From Streptosporangiaceae bacterium (GTDB taxonomy: Bacteria > Actinomycetota > Actinomycetes > Streptosporangiales > Streptosporangiaceae), in assembly GCA_025934375.1 (NCBI GenBank), contig JAICYD010000068.1, forward strand, positions 1-37,559: 37,559 bases of DNA. The letters are read 5' to 3'. Both the position numbers and the translations under genes were made by a program. The notes under the pieces are model-generated. The model worked only from the letters and a program-made list of their open reading frames with translations, had not been told where the DNA came from and did no database searches. Below are positions 8,277 to 15,161 of the stretch, in pieces (position 1 is the stretch's first letter; the number at the start of each line of letters is the position of its first letter).

Positions 8277-8957
8277 CTAGCCGCCTGCTTGCTCGGCCAG
8301 GGCGCTGAAGCCGGCCATGCCCGCGGACTCCGCGTGATGGCTGCACGCTTTCGCGGCCGCGTCAGCGTCGTTGGCGGCGACCGCCGCCACGATCTCGCCT
8401 AGCTCGGCCAGGCTCTCGGCGGGCCGGCCGGGCCTAGTCAGCGACATCGACCGGAGCAGGTTGACGCGGGCGTGCAGCGTGCCCGCCATGGAGCGCAGCG
8501 CCTCGTTGCCGCCGCCCTCGAACAGCACGTCGTAGAACTTGTCCTTCGCGGCCAGCATGGCTGCCGGGCCCTTGGCGGCCGCCCGCTCCACGCCCCGCAG
8601 CGCGCTCGCGAGCGCCCGGCGTTGCGCGGGGCTGGCATTCTCGACGAAGAGCCGCCCGGCCAGCCCCTCAAGGGCTGACCGCACCTGGTACAGCTGCCGT
8701 GCCTCCTTGACCGAGACCTCGGCGACGACCGTCCCCTTGTTCGGGATCGTCGTGACGAGCCCCTCCGCTGCCAGCTCCCTGAGGGCCTCGCGGATGCTCG
8801 TCCGGGACACGCCGGTCAGCTCGACCAGCTCGCGCTCGATGAGCCGCTGGCCGGGAGCCAGCTTGTGCTCAAGGATCGCCTGCCGGAGGTTGTCCAGGAC
8901 ACGAGAACGAATGGGGGCCGGAGCACGCTCCACCCGCAAGCTCTCAGCTATCCCCAT
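8277..8957 (-). CDS. GntR-family regulator, FadR/FCD type
   Basis: Transcription factor of 226 residues. The N-terminal winged helix-turn-helix spans about 15-80 (APGQRLIERELVELTGVSRT, then SIREALRELAAEGLV, wing NKGTVV), followed by an all-helical FCD ligand-binding domain (about 85-220) containing candidate metal-binding histidines. The frame is open back to 9053, but ATG 8957 has GAGGAG 7 nt upstream and starts directly before the domain. It is probably the local sensor of the imported substrate or a catabolic intermediate, acting on the palindrome at 8184-8198. The upstream 290 bp (8958-9247) is noncoding and must hold its promoter; I see no second copy of the palindrome there, so autoregulation through the same site is not evident. 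Confidence 0.88.
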   Translation of the reverse strand: MGIAESLRVERAPAPIRSRVLDNLRQAILEHKLAPGQRLIERELVELTGVSRTSIREALRELAAEGLVTTIPNKGTVVAEVSVKEARQLYQVRSALEGLAGRLFVENASPAQRRALASALRGVERAAAKGPAAMLAAKDKFYDVLFEGGGNEALRSMAGTLHARVNLLRSMSLTRPGRPAESLAELGEIVAAVAANDADAAAKACSHHAESAGMAGFSALAEQAGG

Positions 8958-9247
8958 GACAGGACTCCTCGCTATCTCCCCCCGGACGCGGCCACTATTA
9001 GCCGCGCTGAGCGCCACGACAACCGAGCGCGCGCGATTATTGGCCGTGAACACATCTTACCGGCTGGTACCCGTTCAGCACCCGTGCCGCGGAGCGCGTT
9101 TCCGCGCCCCGGTGGCCCGGCCGGGCGACCGGCAATCACTAGCCGACCCAGGCGGCGTTTGCGTGCCCGGCGCGCGTTGTTGTCAGCGGTGGCGCCCCGT
9201 ACGGGATCACCGGTGGCTCCCTGGCCCCGGCAGCAGCGAGGTCCGGG

Positions 9248-9547
9248 TCAAGAGGTCCCGCAACCAGAACCTGCTGCCCCTTCAACACCGCTGGCCGGCT
9301 CGTGCTTATCGCCATCGCGGCCGATGAGATCAGCGGGAGTGAAAACGGCCAGGAAATGGGCGTCCAATTCACTGGCGCTGCCGCCCGCACCGCACATGCA
9401 GAAGAGATTGGCTTCCCCTTCCAGGTGCACCAGCCCGTCGGCCGCCCTGCCATCGTCCGGCGCGAACACCTCGAAGAGGTGATCAGCTATCTTCTCGTCC
9501 GCGCCCTCGGCTTCCGTGAAGCCGCACGCGCATCGTGCGCCTGCCAT
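9248..9547 (-). CDS. Small duplicated CxC protein (putative zinc-binding)
   Basis: A 99-residue acidic protein of unknown function. It holds two related modules: Cys6-x-Cys8-Gly ending in DHLFEVFAP with His23, and Cys50-x-Cys52-Gly ending in DAHFLAVFTP with His64. The CxCG...H-x3-VF/EF-x-P pattern repeated twice suggests an internal duplication and a metal site, possibly zinc. The frame opens at 9586, but the ATG at 9547 has AAGGG about 8 nt upstream and begins just before the first CxC. It is followed by the GntR gene 290 bp downstream and preceded by the RsbW-like ATPase gene on the same strand. I recall similar unnamed proteins in actinomycetes but cannot give it a function. Confidence 0.7.
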   Translation of the reverse strand: MAGARCACGFTEAEGADEKIADHLFEVFAPDDGRAADGLVHLEGEANLFCMCGAGGSASELDAHFLAVFTPADLIGRDGDKHEPASGVEGAAGSGCGTS

Positions 9548-9631
9548 TTCCGGCACCCTTCTCTTGTGCTGATGACTGACCGGCAACGACCGCGATTACG
9601 CGATTACCCAATCGCGGCTCGCGGGGCCGGG

Positions 9632-10093
9632 TCACGGGGTGGTGATGGCCGCCCAGGTGATTTTCCCGGCGGGGTCGGCCGCGTAGTAGAAGCCGAACGC
9701 CGCGCTGAGCTCGGCGACGATGGCCAGGCCGCGTCCGCGCTCGTCGTTTTCGCTCGCGACGCGCGGGACCGGCGCGGCGAGGATGGGATCCCACACCAGG
9801 AGCGCGACACCAGGCGGGCCGCCGCGTAGCCACAGCCGCACTGGCGGCAGAACTGCCCAGGAGTGCTTGGCAATCTCCAGGACGGCGTTAGTGATCAACT
9901 CCGTGGCGGTCAGCACCGTGACATCGCTGAATTCGGGTAGTGACCACTCTTCCAGCACTCGCGCGATGTGCCCGCGCGCCGTTCGCGGTGACGTCTCGTA
10001 CGCGCAAAGCTCCAGCCGGGACCGGCGCGGCAGGGCCGCCAGAAACTCCGGATCAGGTGAAGAGGGTCGAGCACATCTGACAGATGTGGTCAT
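9632..10093 (-). CDS. RsbW-like ATP-binding protein (HATPase_c_2)
   Basis: A 153-residue GHKL-fold ATPase of the anti-sigma-factor kinase type. The N box is ELITNAV (65-71, Asn69) and the G box DERGRGLAIV (117-126). There is no dimerisation/phosphoacceptor domain, so this is not a sensor histidine kinase. The frame runs open to 10339, but the conserved part starts after the ATG at 10093. It is divergent from a DUF5753 XRE regulator followed by DUF397. In Streptomyces and relatives this trio recurs many times (whiJ/abaA-type loci linked to development and antibiotic control), so the ATPase probably acts with them. Its partner sigma or antagonist is unknown. Confidence 0.82.
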   Translation of the reverse strand: MTTSVRCARPSSPDPEFLAALPRRSRLELCAYETSPRTARGHIARVLEEWSLPEFSDVTVLTATELITNAVLEIAKHSWAVLPPVRLWLRGGPPGVALLVWDPILAAPVPRVASENDERGRGLAIVAELSAAFGFYYAADPAGKITWAAITTP

Positions 10094-10153
10094 AGGCCAC
10101 GCGCTGTTGCCGGCATTCACGTCATTTCCCCTTGCTCGGGCGGTGCGTCCTTG

Positions 10154-10166
10154 AAACCGTGGGTTT
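10154..10166. promoter_or_regulatory. AAACC-GTG-GGTTT dyad in divergent promoter
   Basis: A perfect 5-bp inverted repeat with a 3-nt spacer, in the 179-bp gap (10094-10272) between the ATPase (minus) and the XRE regulator (plus). It lies in a locally AT-richer stretch. It could be a binding site for the XRE protein; arms this short make that only a suggestion. Confidence 0.3.
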
Positions 10167-10272
10167 AGTTTGCCGTTCGGGGCGTACCGTAAGTAGCGGA
10201 AATCAATGCCCGGCGTGACTGCGCAGCGGAATGGGATTACGCGGCGGCGGACACCGAATCGTGGAGGGAACC

Positions 10273-11076
10273 ATGGCCAGTGCGGAACCGGGCGGAACGA
10301 GCGCTTTCGCCGCGGAATTGCGGGCACAGCGCACCGCACGGGGCTGGACGCAGGTCGAGCTGGGCAAGCGGATCGGCTACAGCGGCTCGTTCGTCAGCGA
10401 CGTCGAGCGCGGCGAGCGCTCCCCCAGCGACGACTTCGCCCAGCGCTGCGACGAGGCGTTCGCGCTACCGGGCACGTTCATCAGGCTGTATGAGGAACTG
10501 CGCCGCAACGCCTATCCCCCGTTCTTCGCCCCGGTCGTTCCCCTCGAACGCGAGGCTGACCGCATCAACGGCTGGTCCCTCGGGGCCGTGCCGGGCCTGC
10601 TCCAGACGGAGCGATACGCGCGTTCGGTCATCCGCGCCAAGCGCCCCAGGGCGTCTGACGAGGAGGTCGAGCGCGCCGTCGCCGCCCGGATGGACCGGCA
10701 GGAGATCCTGGCTAGGCCCGCGCCGCCGCGACTGTGGTACGTCATCGCCGAGGGCGTACTGCGACATGTCATCGGGGACCAGGAGATCATGGGCGAGCAG
10801 CTGGATAAGCTGATCAAGTCCGCAAGCCTGCCCGGGATCGTGATCCAGGTCCTCACTTACGGGGCGCATGACCACCCCGGGGTCGAAGGCCCGATCGTGG
10901 TCTACGAGGGCCAGCGGATGACGGCATACACCGAGTGCGTCGATGGCGGAAGGCTCTTGGAGGAACCGGGCAACGTCCGTGACCTCATGGAGCTCATCGA
11001 GTTGCTACGGGCGGCGGCCATGTCCCCGCGCGAGAGCATCCGCTTCATGCAAGAACGTAGGAGAGACCTTGACTAG
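10273..11076 (+). CDS. XRE-family regulator with DUF5753 (Scr1/WhiJ-like)
   Basis: A 267-residue DNA-binding protein. The N-terminal helix-turn-helix is at about 10-65 (LRAQRTARGWTQVELGKRIG, followed by SGSFVSDVERGERSPS). The rest is a DUF5753 domain, with the typical LGAVPGLLQTERYARSVI and VEGPIVVYEGQ segments. The start is the ATG with GGAGGG 5 bases upstream; the frame itself opens at 10231. DUF5753 regulators are actinobacterial and pair with DUF397 small proteins that modulate them. Here the DUF397 gene overlaps the 3' end by 8 nt, so the two are translationally coupled. The divergent RsbW-like ATPase completes the usual triad. Confidence 0.92.
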   Translation: MASAEPGGTSAFAAELRAQRTARGWTQVELGKRIGYSGSFVSDVERGERSPSDDFAQRCDEAFALPGTFIRLYEELRRNAYPPFFAPVVPLEREADRINGWSLGAVPGLLQTERYARSVIRAKRPRASDEEVERAVAARMDRQEILARPAPPRLWYVIAEGVLRHVIGDQEIMGEQLDKLIKSASLPGIVIQVLTYGAHDHPGVEGPIVVYEGQRMTAYTECVDGGRLLEEPGNVRDLMELIELLRAAAMSPRESIRFMQERRRDLD

Positions 11077-11245
11077 TGACTGGCGTAAGTCCACCTACAG
11101 CGGTGGATCCGGCGGCGACTGCGTAGAGGCCGGGACCACCCCCGGCATGGTCCTCGTCCGCGACACCAAGAACAAGCGGCACGGCCCGGTACTGCGCGTC
11201 AGCGCCGCCGAGTGGAAGCGCCTCACGACGGCGATCAAGGGCTAG
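11069..11245 (+). CDS. DUF397 small protein, partner of the XRE regulator
   Basis: A 58-residue DUF397 protein starting at a TTG that overlaps the regulator's stop by 8 nt; GGAGAG at about 11060-11065 sits just before it. The hallmark WRKSTYSGGSGGDCVE is followed by VLVRDTKN and the C-terminal EWKRLTTAIKG. Members are small cytoplasmic partners of DUF5753/WhiJ-like regulators. No other start in this frame gives the complete domain. Confidence 0.9.
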   Translation: MTSDWRKSTYSGGSGGDCVEAGTTPGMVLVRDTKNKRHGPVLRVSAAEWKRLTTAIKG

Positions 11246-11266
11246 GAACCGCCCGGTCACCAGGAA

Positions 11267-11303
11267 GCCCCCGGACAGCCCAAACGAGGCGCGCTCCGGG
11301 GGC
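11267..11303. terminator. Hairpin between convergent genes
   Basis: GCCCCCGGA (11267-11275) pairs perfectly with TCCGGGGGC (11295-11303) around a 19-nt loop. It lies between the ends of DUF397 (plus) and DUF2182 (minus). There is no T tract, so a bidirectional stop signal is plausible rather than proven. Confidence 0.5.
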
Positions 11304-11312
11304 ACCCGGTTA

Positions 11313-12095
11313 TCAGGTCATCATCGGGGCCGTGGCGTGCAGGCCCGGGGCGAGCCAGGGAAACCAGAACACGGCCACGGCCAGGGCCAGCGCGGCGACG
11401 CCGGCCAGCCGGCCGAGCGCGGGACCCCACCTCCAGGTCTTCTCGAGCAGGACCACGGCGGCCAGGCCGACCATGGCGGCCACGTTCATGACGCCCACGG
11501 CGACGAGGATCAGCATCAGTCCCCAGCAGCAGCCCAGGCAGTACCCGCCGTGATGCGCGCCGGCCCGCAGGTCCCGGGACCAGCCCCGGTACGAGCCGTA
11601 GTGCAACAGCAGCGCGATCGGGGACCGGCAGTGCGCCAGGCATCTGGACTTCAGGCTGCTTAGCTGGTAGATCCCGCAGCCAGCGAAAAGCCCGGCGGCG
11701 ATGACGTGCGCGGCGCTGGGGTGCCTGTCGGCCAGCCAGCCGGCGAGCCAGATCAGCCCGTACGCCGGCAGGCCGGCCGCCGCCCAGGCGCCCAGGTAAC
11801 CGACCACGAGCGCGGCGATCCGCACGGTCCGGTTCCCCCGCACGGTCTTGGCGTACAGCGAGGCCGTTGGCGCCACGGACGGCAGCATCATGGCCGCCAT
11901 CATCAGCGTCCACACCGCCAGGAAGACGGCCAGCCCGAGCCCCATCGTGCCGGTCATCCCGGCCATCCCGCGGGCCAGCATGACGACCGCGACCCACGCC
12001 CCGGCCGCCGCGATCAGCAGCAGGGCGGCCTCCCGGGTCGCCAGTCCCGGCCGTAGCCGGGTGACCGGCTCCGCGGAGCCGGTCACCCGGACCAT
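11313..12095 (-). CDS. DUF2182 metal-binding-type membrane protein
   Basis: A 260-residue polytopic membrane protein. Family landmarks are the methionine-rich segment TLMMAAMMLPSVAP in the first third, LKSRCLAHCRSPIALLL in the middle, and GAHHGGYCLGCCWGLM later; about seven hydrophobic helices are visible. Paired Cys, His and Met residues suggest copper or another soft metal, which fits the family's description as predicted metal-binding but is not experimentally settled as far as I know. The ATG overlaps the end of the upstream DUF1326 gene by 13 nt, and a perfect 26-bp palindrome covers codons 4-12. The two proteins very likely act together. Confidence 0.88.
   Translation of the reverse strand: MVRVTGSAEPVTRLRPGLATREAALLLIAAAGAWVAVVMLARGMAGMTGTMGLGLAVFLAVWTLMMAAMMLPSVAPTASLYAKTVRGNRTVRIAALVVGYLGAWAAAGLPAYGLIWLAGWLADRHPSAAHVIAAGLFAGCGIYQLSSLKSRCLAHCRSPIALLLHYGSYRGWSRDLRAGAHHGGYCLGCCWGLMLILVAVGVMNVAAMVGLAAVVLLEKTWRWGPALGRLAGVAALALAVAVFWFPWLAPGLHATAPMMT
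12061..12086. repeat. Perfect 26-bp palindrome at the DUF1326/DUF2182 junction
   Basis: Left half GTGACCGGCTCCG, right half its exact reverse complement, with no spacer. It lies inside the first codons of DUF2182 and covers the DUF1326 stop codon (12083-12085). As mRNA it could fold just downstream of the DUF2182 start and tune its translation; as DNA it could be a dimer binding site. Confidence 0.8.
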
Positions 12096-12685
12096 GAGAA
12101 CGGCGCGGAAAATCCGCTCTGCCCCTCGCGCCCCCAGTCGATCCCGAACGTCGAAAGGTGCGCGACATTAGCCGGAGCGACCGTCAGCGTCGTATTCGAC
12201 GGGTGGAACACGTTCGTGAGCCGCACCGGGTCATGACCCTCGATCGCCACGAAGTCCTCGACACCGACGTCGATGGCATCGCCGATCCTGGCATGATGGC
12301 CGCGGCCGTCCTCGCTGTAGGTGATGCGCGCCTTCTCCACGCCGAGCATCTCGCCGATGAGTGGCGCCAGCATCGCGGGCGGACCTCCCGCCTGGCCGGA
12401 CAGGACCTCGCCGAGTCGCCCGGCCTGGCTGTCAGACGCGGCGTCATCCAGGAAAACGCCCACCCGCCAGTTGCCCTCGCTCATCACCGGTGGCGTGTCC
12501 AGGAACAGGGCGAAACTCAGGCCGCTGACGTCGACCCCGTCGATTTCGCCCGAATCGACGTGATATGCCAGAAGTGCACGGCACCGGTCGAGAGTCGCCC
12601 TCGCCGTCAGCGCCGACCAGGTACACGGGCAGACCGCATCACACGAGCACGACTCGAAATACGTTCCCTCTAGCTGCCATGCCAT
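12083..12685 (-). CDS. DUF1326 cysteine-motif protein
   Basis: A 200-residue protein beginning with the family signature EGTYFESCSCDAVCPC, with Cys13, Cys15, Cys19 and Cys21. The rest is a beta-rich domain without signal peptide or membrane helix. Start ATG has GGGGAGGGG immediately upstream (spacing about 2-5). It overlaps DUF2182 by 13 nt; I know DUF1326-DUF2182 neighbours from other bacteria, though neither function is established. The Cys cluster and the partner's Met/Cys/His content suggest metal handling; that is inference. Confidence 0.85.
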   Translation of the reverse strand: MAWQLEGTYFESCSCDAVCPCTWSALTARATLDRCRALLAYHVDSGEIDGVDVSGLSFALFLDTPPVMSEGNWRVGVFLDDAASDSQAGRLGEVLSGQAGGPPAMLAPLIGEMLGVEKARITYSEDGRGHHARIGDAIDVGVEDFVAIEGHDPVRLTNVFHPSNTTLTVAPANVAHLSTFGIDWGREGQSGFSAPFSWSG

Positions 12686-13082
12686 GACCCCTCCCCTGAT
12701 TAGGGTTAACCGTCTCCCACCAGGCTGCCACGCGCCATAGCGATCGTCAATCCTTCGCGGCCGCAGCGATAATCCAGACTAGGACTGGTAATTCCGCGCC
12801 CCTGACCTGCAGTGAATATACTCATGAGGCGCGAGTTGGCGCTTCGTGTTCCTGGTGCTTTGTCGTTCCCTCGCCTCCGAGGACGCGGAATCCCTTATAT
12901 TTCACTAATGCCCTCACGGCCGGGTGAAGATCTAAGGAAATCTTCGGCGAAACGGCAGCGCATGGGGCGCGCAGGGGCCGCGCGCAGGGGCCGCGCGCTC
13001 CCATTCGGCCCCCAGAATCGGGCACTGAAACGGCAGCGGCCCCGGCGCTACGCGCGTCCGGGGCCGTGACCTGCGGTTTTGA
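12686..13082. other. Noncoding gap upstream of DUF1326 and downstream of tRNA-His
   Basis: About 400 bp. The DUF1326 promoter should lie near its left edge, where TTAGGGTTAACC stands out as AT-richer (about 12700-12711). Open frames on either strand here (for example 12812-13069) have no ribosome binding site and no recognisable protein. The right edge contains the hairpin at 13037-13066. Confidence 0.4.
13037..13066 (-). terminator. Hairpin after tRNA-His
   Basis: CGGCCCCGG (13037-13045) pairs with CCGGGGCCG (13058-13066), 9 bp with a 12-nt loop, 17 nt past the tRNA 3' end on the minus strand. It lacks a clear T run; a likely processing or termination hairpin. Confidence 0.5.
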
Positions 13083-13159
13083 TGGGGTGAGTGATGGGAC
13101 TTGAACCCACGACATCCAGGACCACAACCTGGCGCTCTGCCAGCTGAGCTACACCCACC
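13083..13159 (-). tRNA. tRNA-His(GTG)
   Basis: Minus-strand cloverleaf. The acceptor arm GTGGGTG pairs with CACTCAC, the anticodon stem CCAGG/CCTGG encloses loop TTGTGGT (anticodon GTG), and the T arm is GTGGG-TTCAAGT-CCCAT. The extra G at position -1, typical of tRNA-His, is present at 13159 opposite C73, and CCA is encoded (13083-13085). Confidence 0.95.
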
Positions 13160-13162
13160 ATC

Positions 13163-13185
13163 GTCACCAGCTTAGCGCTGGTGAC
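13163..13185 (-). terminator. Perfect hairpin between orn and tRNA-His
   Basis: GTCACCAGC (13163-13171) and GCTGGTGAC (13177-13185) form a 9-bp stem with a 5-nt loop. It lies 95 nt past the orn stop and only 3 nt before the tRNA 5' end on the same strand. It may end orn transcription or be the leader hairpin trimmed from the tRNA. Confidence 0.5.
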
Positions 13186-13280
13186 AGCAGTACGCGCGCT
13201 ACCCGGCGGGGCATCGCGCGACTGTGAAGAGTATATCGGCCCGACGGGGGTGCTGTGTTCCCCGCGCGGTGCGGCTCTCG

Positions 13281-13889
13281 CTAGTGCCGCTGGGGGGTGT
13301 TGGCGTAGCGGGCGGCGATCTCGCGCGCGGTGGACGAGTCCGGTCCCGGCTGCGGAACGAACACGGCCTCCCGGTAGTACCGCAGCTCCTGCACGCTCTC
13401 GGTGATGTCGGCCAGCGCCCGGTGCCCGCCGTGCTTGGACGGCGAGGCGAAGTACGCCCGGGGATACCAGCGCCGGGCCAGCTCCTTGATCGACGACACG
13501 TCGATCATGCGGTAGTGCAGGTAGGCGTCCAGCTCCGGCATGTCGCGCGCGATGAACCAGCGGTCGGTGGCGATCGAGTTGCCGCAGAGGGGGACCTTGC
13601 GCGGCTCGGCGACGTGCTGCTTGACGTAGCTCAGGACCGCCTGGGTGGCCTCGGCCAGCGTCACGCCGCCGGCGAGATCGGTGAGCAGGCCCGACGTGGT
13701 GTGCATGGTGCGCACGACGTCAGACATCTGGTCCAGCGCCTCCGCCGGGGGCTTGATGATCACGTCAATCCCGGCATCGAGCAGGTTCAGCTCTCCGTCG
13801 GTCACTAGGCACGCGACCTCGACGAGCGCGTCCTGCTCGATGTCGAGCCCGGTCATTTCACAGTCGATCCATACCAGCCGGTCGTTCAT
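13281..13889 (-). CDS. orn: Oligoribonuclease
   Basis: DEDDh 3'-5' exoribonuclease that degrades 2-5-nt RNA fragments and pGpG, 202 residues, the usual length. Catalytic residues are visible: Asp9 and Glu11 in WIDCEMTGLD, Asp109 in NSIATDRWF, His156 and Asp161 in SKHGGHRALAD. The ATG start gives MNDRLVWIDCEMTGLD, matching the conserved N terminus. It stands alone on its strand, with tRNA-His 122 nt downstream. A low-GC patch in the 270 bp upstream probably holds its promoter. It is cytoplasmic and often essential. Confidence 0.96.
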   Translation of the reverse strand: MNDRLVWIDCEMTGLDIEQDALVEVACLVTDGELNLLDAGIDVIIKPPAEALDQMSDVVRTMHTTSGLLTDLAGGVTLAEATQAVLSYVKQHVAEPRKVPLCGNSIATDRWFIARDMPELDAYLHYRMIDVSSIKELARRWYPRAYFASPSKHGGHRALADITESVQELRYYREAVFVPQPGPDSSTAREIAARYANTPQRH

Positions 13890-13999
13890 CCTACTAAGAG
13901 TACGGCTTCCTGCTCGATGCCCCTCAAGGGATTTCGCACAGTGCCGCGCTTTCCTCGGGGCCGAGCGCCAGCCGCCGCCCGCGCTTTATCGAAGACTTT

Positions 14000-14012
14000 T
14001 TACAATATGTAA
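14000..14012. promoter_or_regulatory. TTACA-ATA-TGTAA dyad in an AT-rich island upstream of orn
   Basis: A perfect 5+3+5 inverted repeat inside roughly 13990-14075, a strikingly AT-rich patch for this genome. The gap 13890-14161 holds no credible gene. It also carries four tandem GGACC units at 14108-14127. The patch is 110-180 nt upstream of orn on its strand, so it may contain the orn promoter and a regulator site. Confidence 0.4.
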
Positions 14013-14161
14013 GATTTTCATCGTATAAGGTAGAAAACTTTACCGGATCAGAAAACTCTTCGGGATAAGGGCGACCCGGGGCGCGCCTGGGGCCAGCGGG
14101 AAGCACGGGACCGGACCGGACCGGACCGGCCAGGCCGGCCAAGGCACGAAGCGGGGGCTGG

Positions 14162-14833
14162 TCAGCGCTGGACGGCGTCGCGGATGTGGGCGGGCACAGG
14201 GATCTCCTCGCGCAGCAGCGGGTCTGGCTGCGGCTCTGCCCAGGCCACGGTCATCGGGAGCACCCCCGCCCACACGTCGAGGCCAAGGTCCTCGGGCTCG
14301 TCAACGGGCATCCCGGTGCGGATCTTGACCGATGCCTCCGCCAGCGGCAGCGACAAGACCATGGTGGCGGCCATCTCCTTGCGCGTTGGCTGCCGGGCGG
14401 CCGCCCACCGGCCGGGCACCAGGTGATCGGTGATGACCCGCAACGCCTGCCAGCGCTCGTCCTCGTCCATCACGCGCGTCGCCGTCCCGAAGACCACGGC
14501 GCTTCGGTAGTTCACCGAGTGATTGAACACCGACCGGGCGCACACGATGCCGTCCATGTGGGTGACCGTGACGCAGACTTGCTGGTCCCGCGCCGCGCCG
14601 AGCGCCCCGTTGGCCGACGACCCGTGCAGGTACAGCGTGTCGCCCTCACGGCCGTAGGCGGTCGGCAGGACCAGCGGCACTCCGTCGGCGACGACTCCGA
14701 GGTGGCAGATCAGGCCAGCGTCCAGGATTGCGTACAGGTCGCCGCGGTCGGCGCTGCCGCGCTCCTTGTGACGGCGCAACGTCGTGCGCGGGGTGCTCGA
14801 TAGTCCAGGGAATGGGGCGTTTTCGCTACTCAT
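14162..14833 (-). CDS. Pyridoxamine 5'-phosphate oxidase-family flavoprotein (Nim-like)
   Basis: A 223-residue split-barrel protein of the PPOX/FMN-binding superfamily. Recognisable pieces are RRHKERGSADRGDLYAILDA near the N terminus, LPTAYGREGDTLYLHGSSAN, VCVTVTHMDGIVCARSVFNH and NYRSAVVFGTA. This pattern matches the Nim-like branch, whose members bind FMN or a related cofactor and mostly lack assigned substrates. The frame is open back to 15058, but the conserved sequence begins after the ATG at 14833; the ribosome binding site is weak. It is a monocistronic minus-strand gene. Confidence 0.8.
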   Translation of the reverse strand: MSSENAPFPGLSSTPRTTLRRHKERGSADRGDLYAILDAGLICHLGVVADGVPLVLPTAYGREGDTLYLHGSSANGALGAARDQQVCVTVTHMDGIVCARSVFNHSVNYRSAVVFGTATRVMDEDERWQALRVITDHLVPGRWAAARQPTRKEMAATMVLSLPLAEASVKIRTGMPVDEPEDLGLDVWAGVLPMTVAWAEPQPDPLLREEIPVPAHIRDAVQR

Positions 14834-14993
14834 GTCCAAAGAGGGTAGCGACCGCCCCAGGCCCGGCCCAGTGGTTATCCGGCCCGCGGGAAGGGGAAGC
14901 ACACAGGCGCGATGACCCGGAGTGCCCGGTGTACGGGGCGGGGTACGCGGACGACGCGCCGGCCAGCGCGTAACCGCTAGCGGCGTCAAGGGG

Positions 14994-15022
14994 AGGCCGG
15001 GGCGATGTCGCCCCGGCCTTTT
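14994..15022 (+). terminator. Strong intrinsic terminator with no assigned gene
   Basis: AGGCCGGGGCGA (14994-15005) and TCGCCCCGGCCT (15008-15019) form a 12-bp perfect stem followed by TTTT (15019-15022). The T run is on the plus strand, yet no plus-strand gene is annotated upstream until far left. A CCGCTAGCGG palindrome lies just before it at 14974-14983. The 14834-15161 gap otherwise holds the divergent promoters of the PPOX and LCP genes. Confidence 0.7.
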
Positions 15023-15161
15023 CGCGTTCCCACGGATACTGCCGGGGAACGGATACACTCATCATGACCTGCTCGTCGCGGGTCAGTTACTCGCGGCTGC
15101 TTCGAACCTCACGCACGGTATCGCTCGTTCCTTCGGGAGAGTAAGTGAGAGGGAGTGCCCG

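Noticed and set aside
9632..11245. ATPase/XRE/DUF397 trio considered as a phage-defence or toxin-antitoxin system
   Set aside because: Matches the known actinomycete regulatory triad; no nuclease, toxin fold or effector domain is present.
12812..13069. Possible small gene between DUF1326 and tRNA-His
   Set aside because: No ribosome binding site and basic low-complexity product; it runs through the tRNA downstream hairpin.
13163..13185. Hairpin before tRNA-His considered as a T-box or riboswitch
   Set aside because: Only a single 9-bp stem, located between orn and a tRNA on the same strand; no conserved riboswitch core.
14108..14127. Four tandem GGACC units considered as a CRISPR or regulatory array
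   Set aside because: A simple 5-bp tandem repeat without spacers; no CRISPR array or cas gene is present anywhere in the window.
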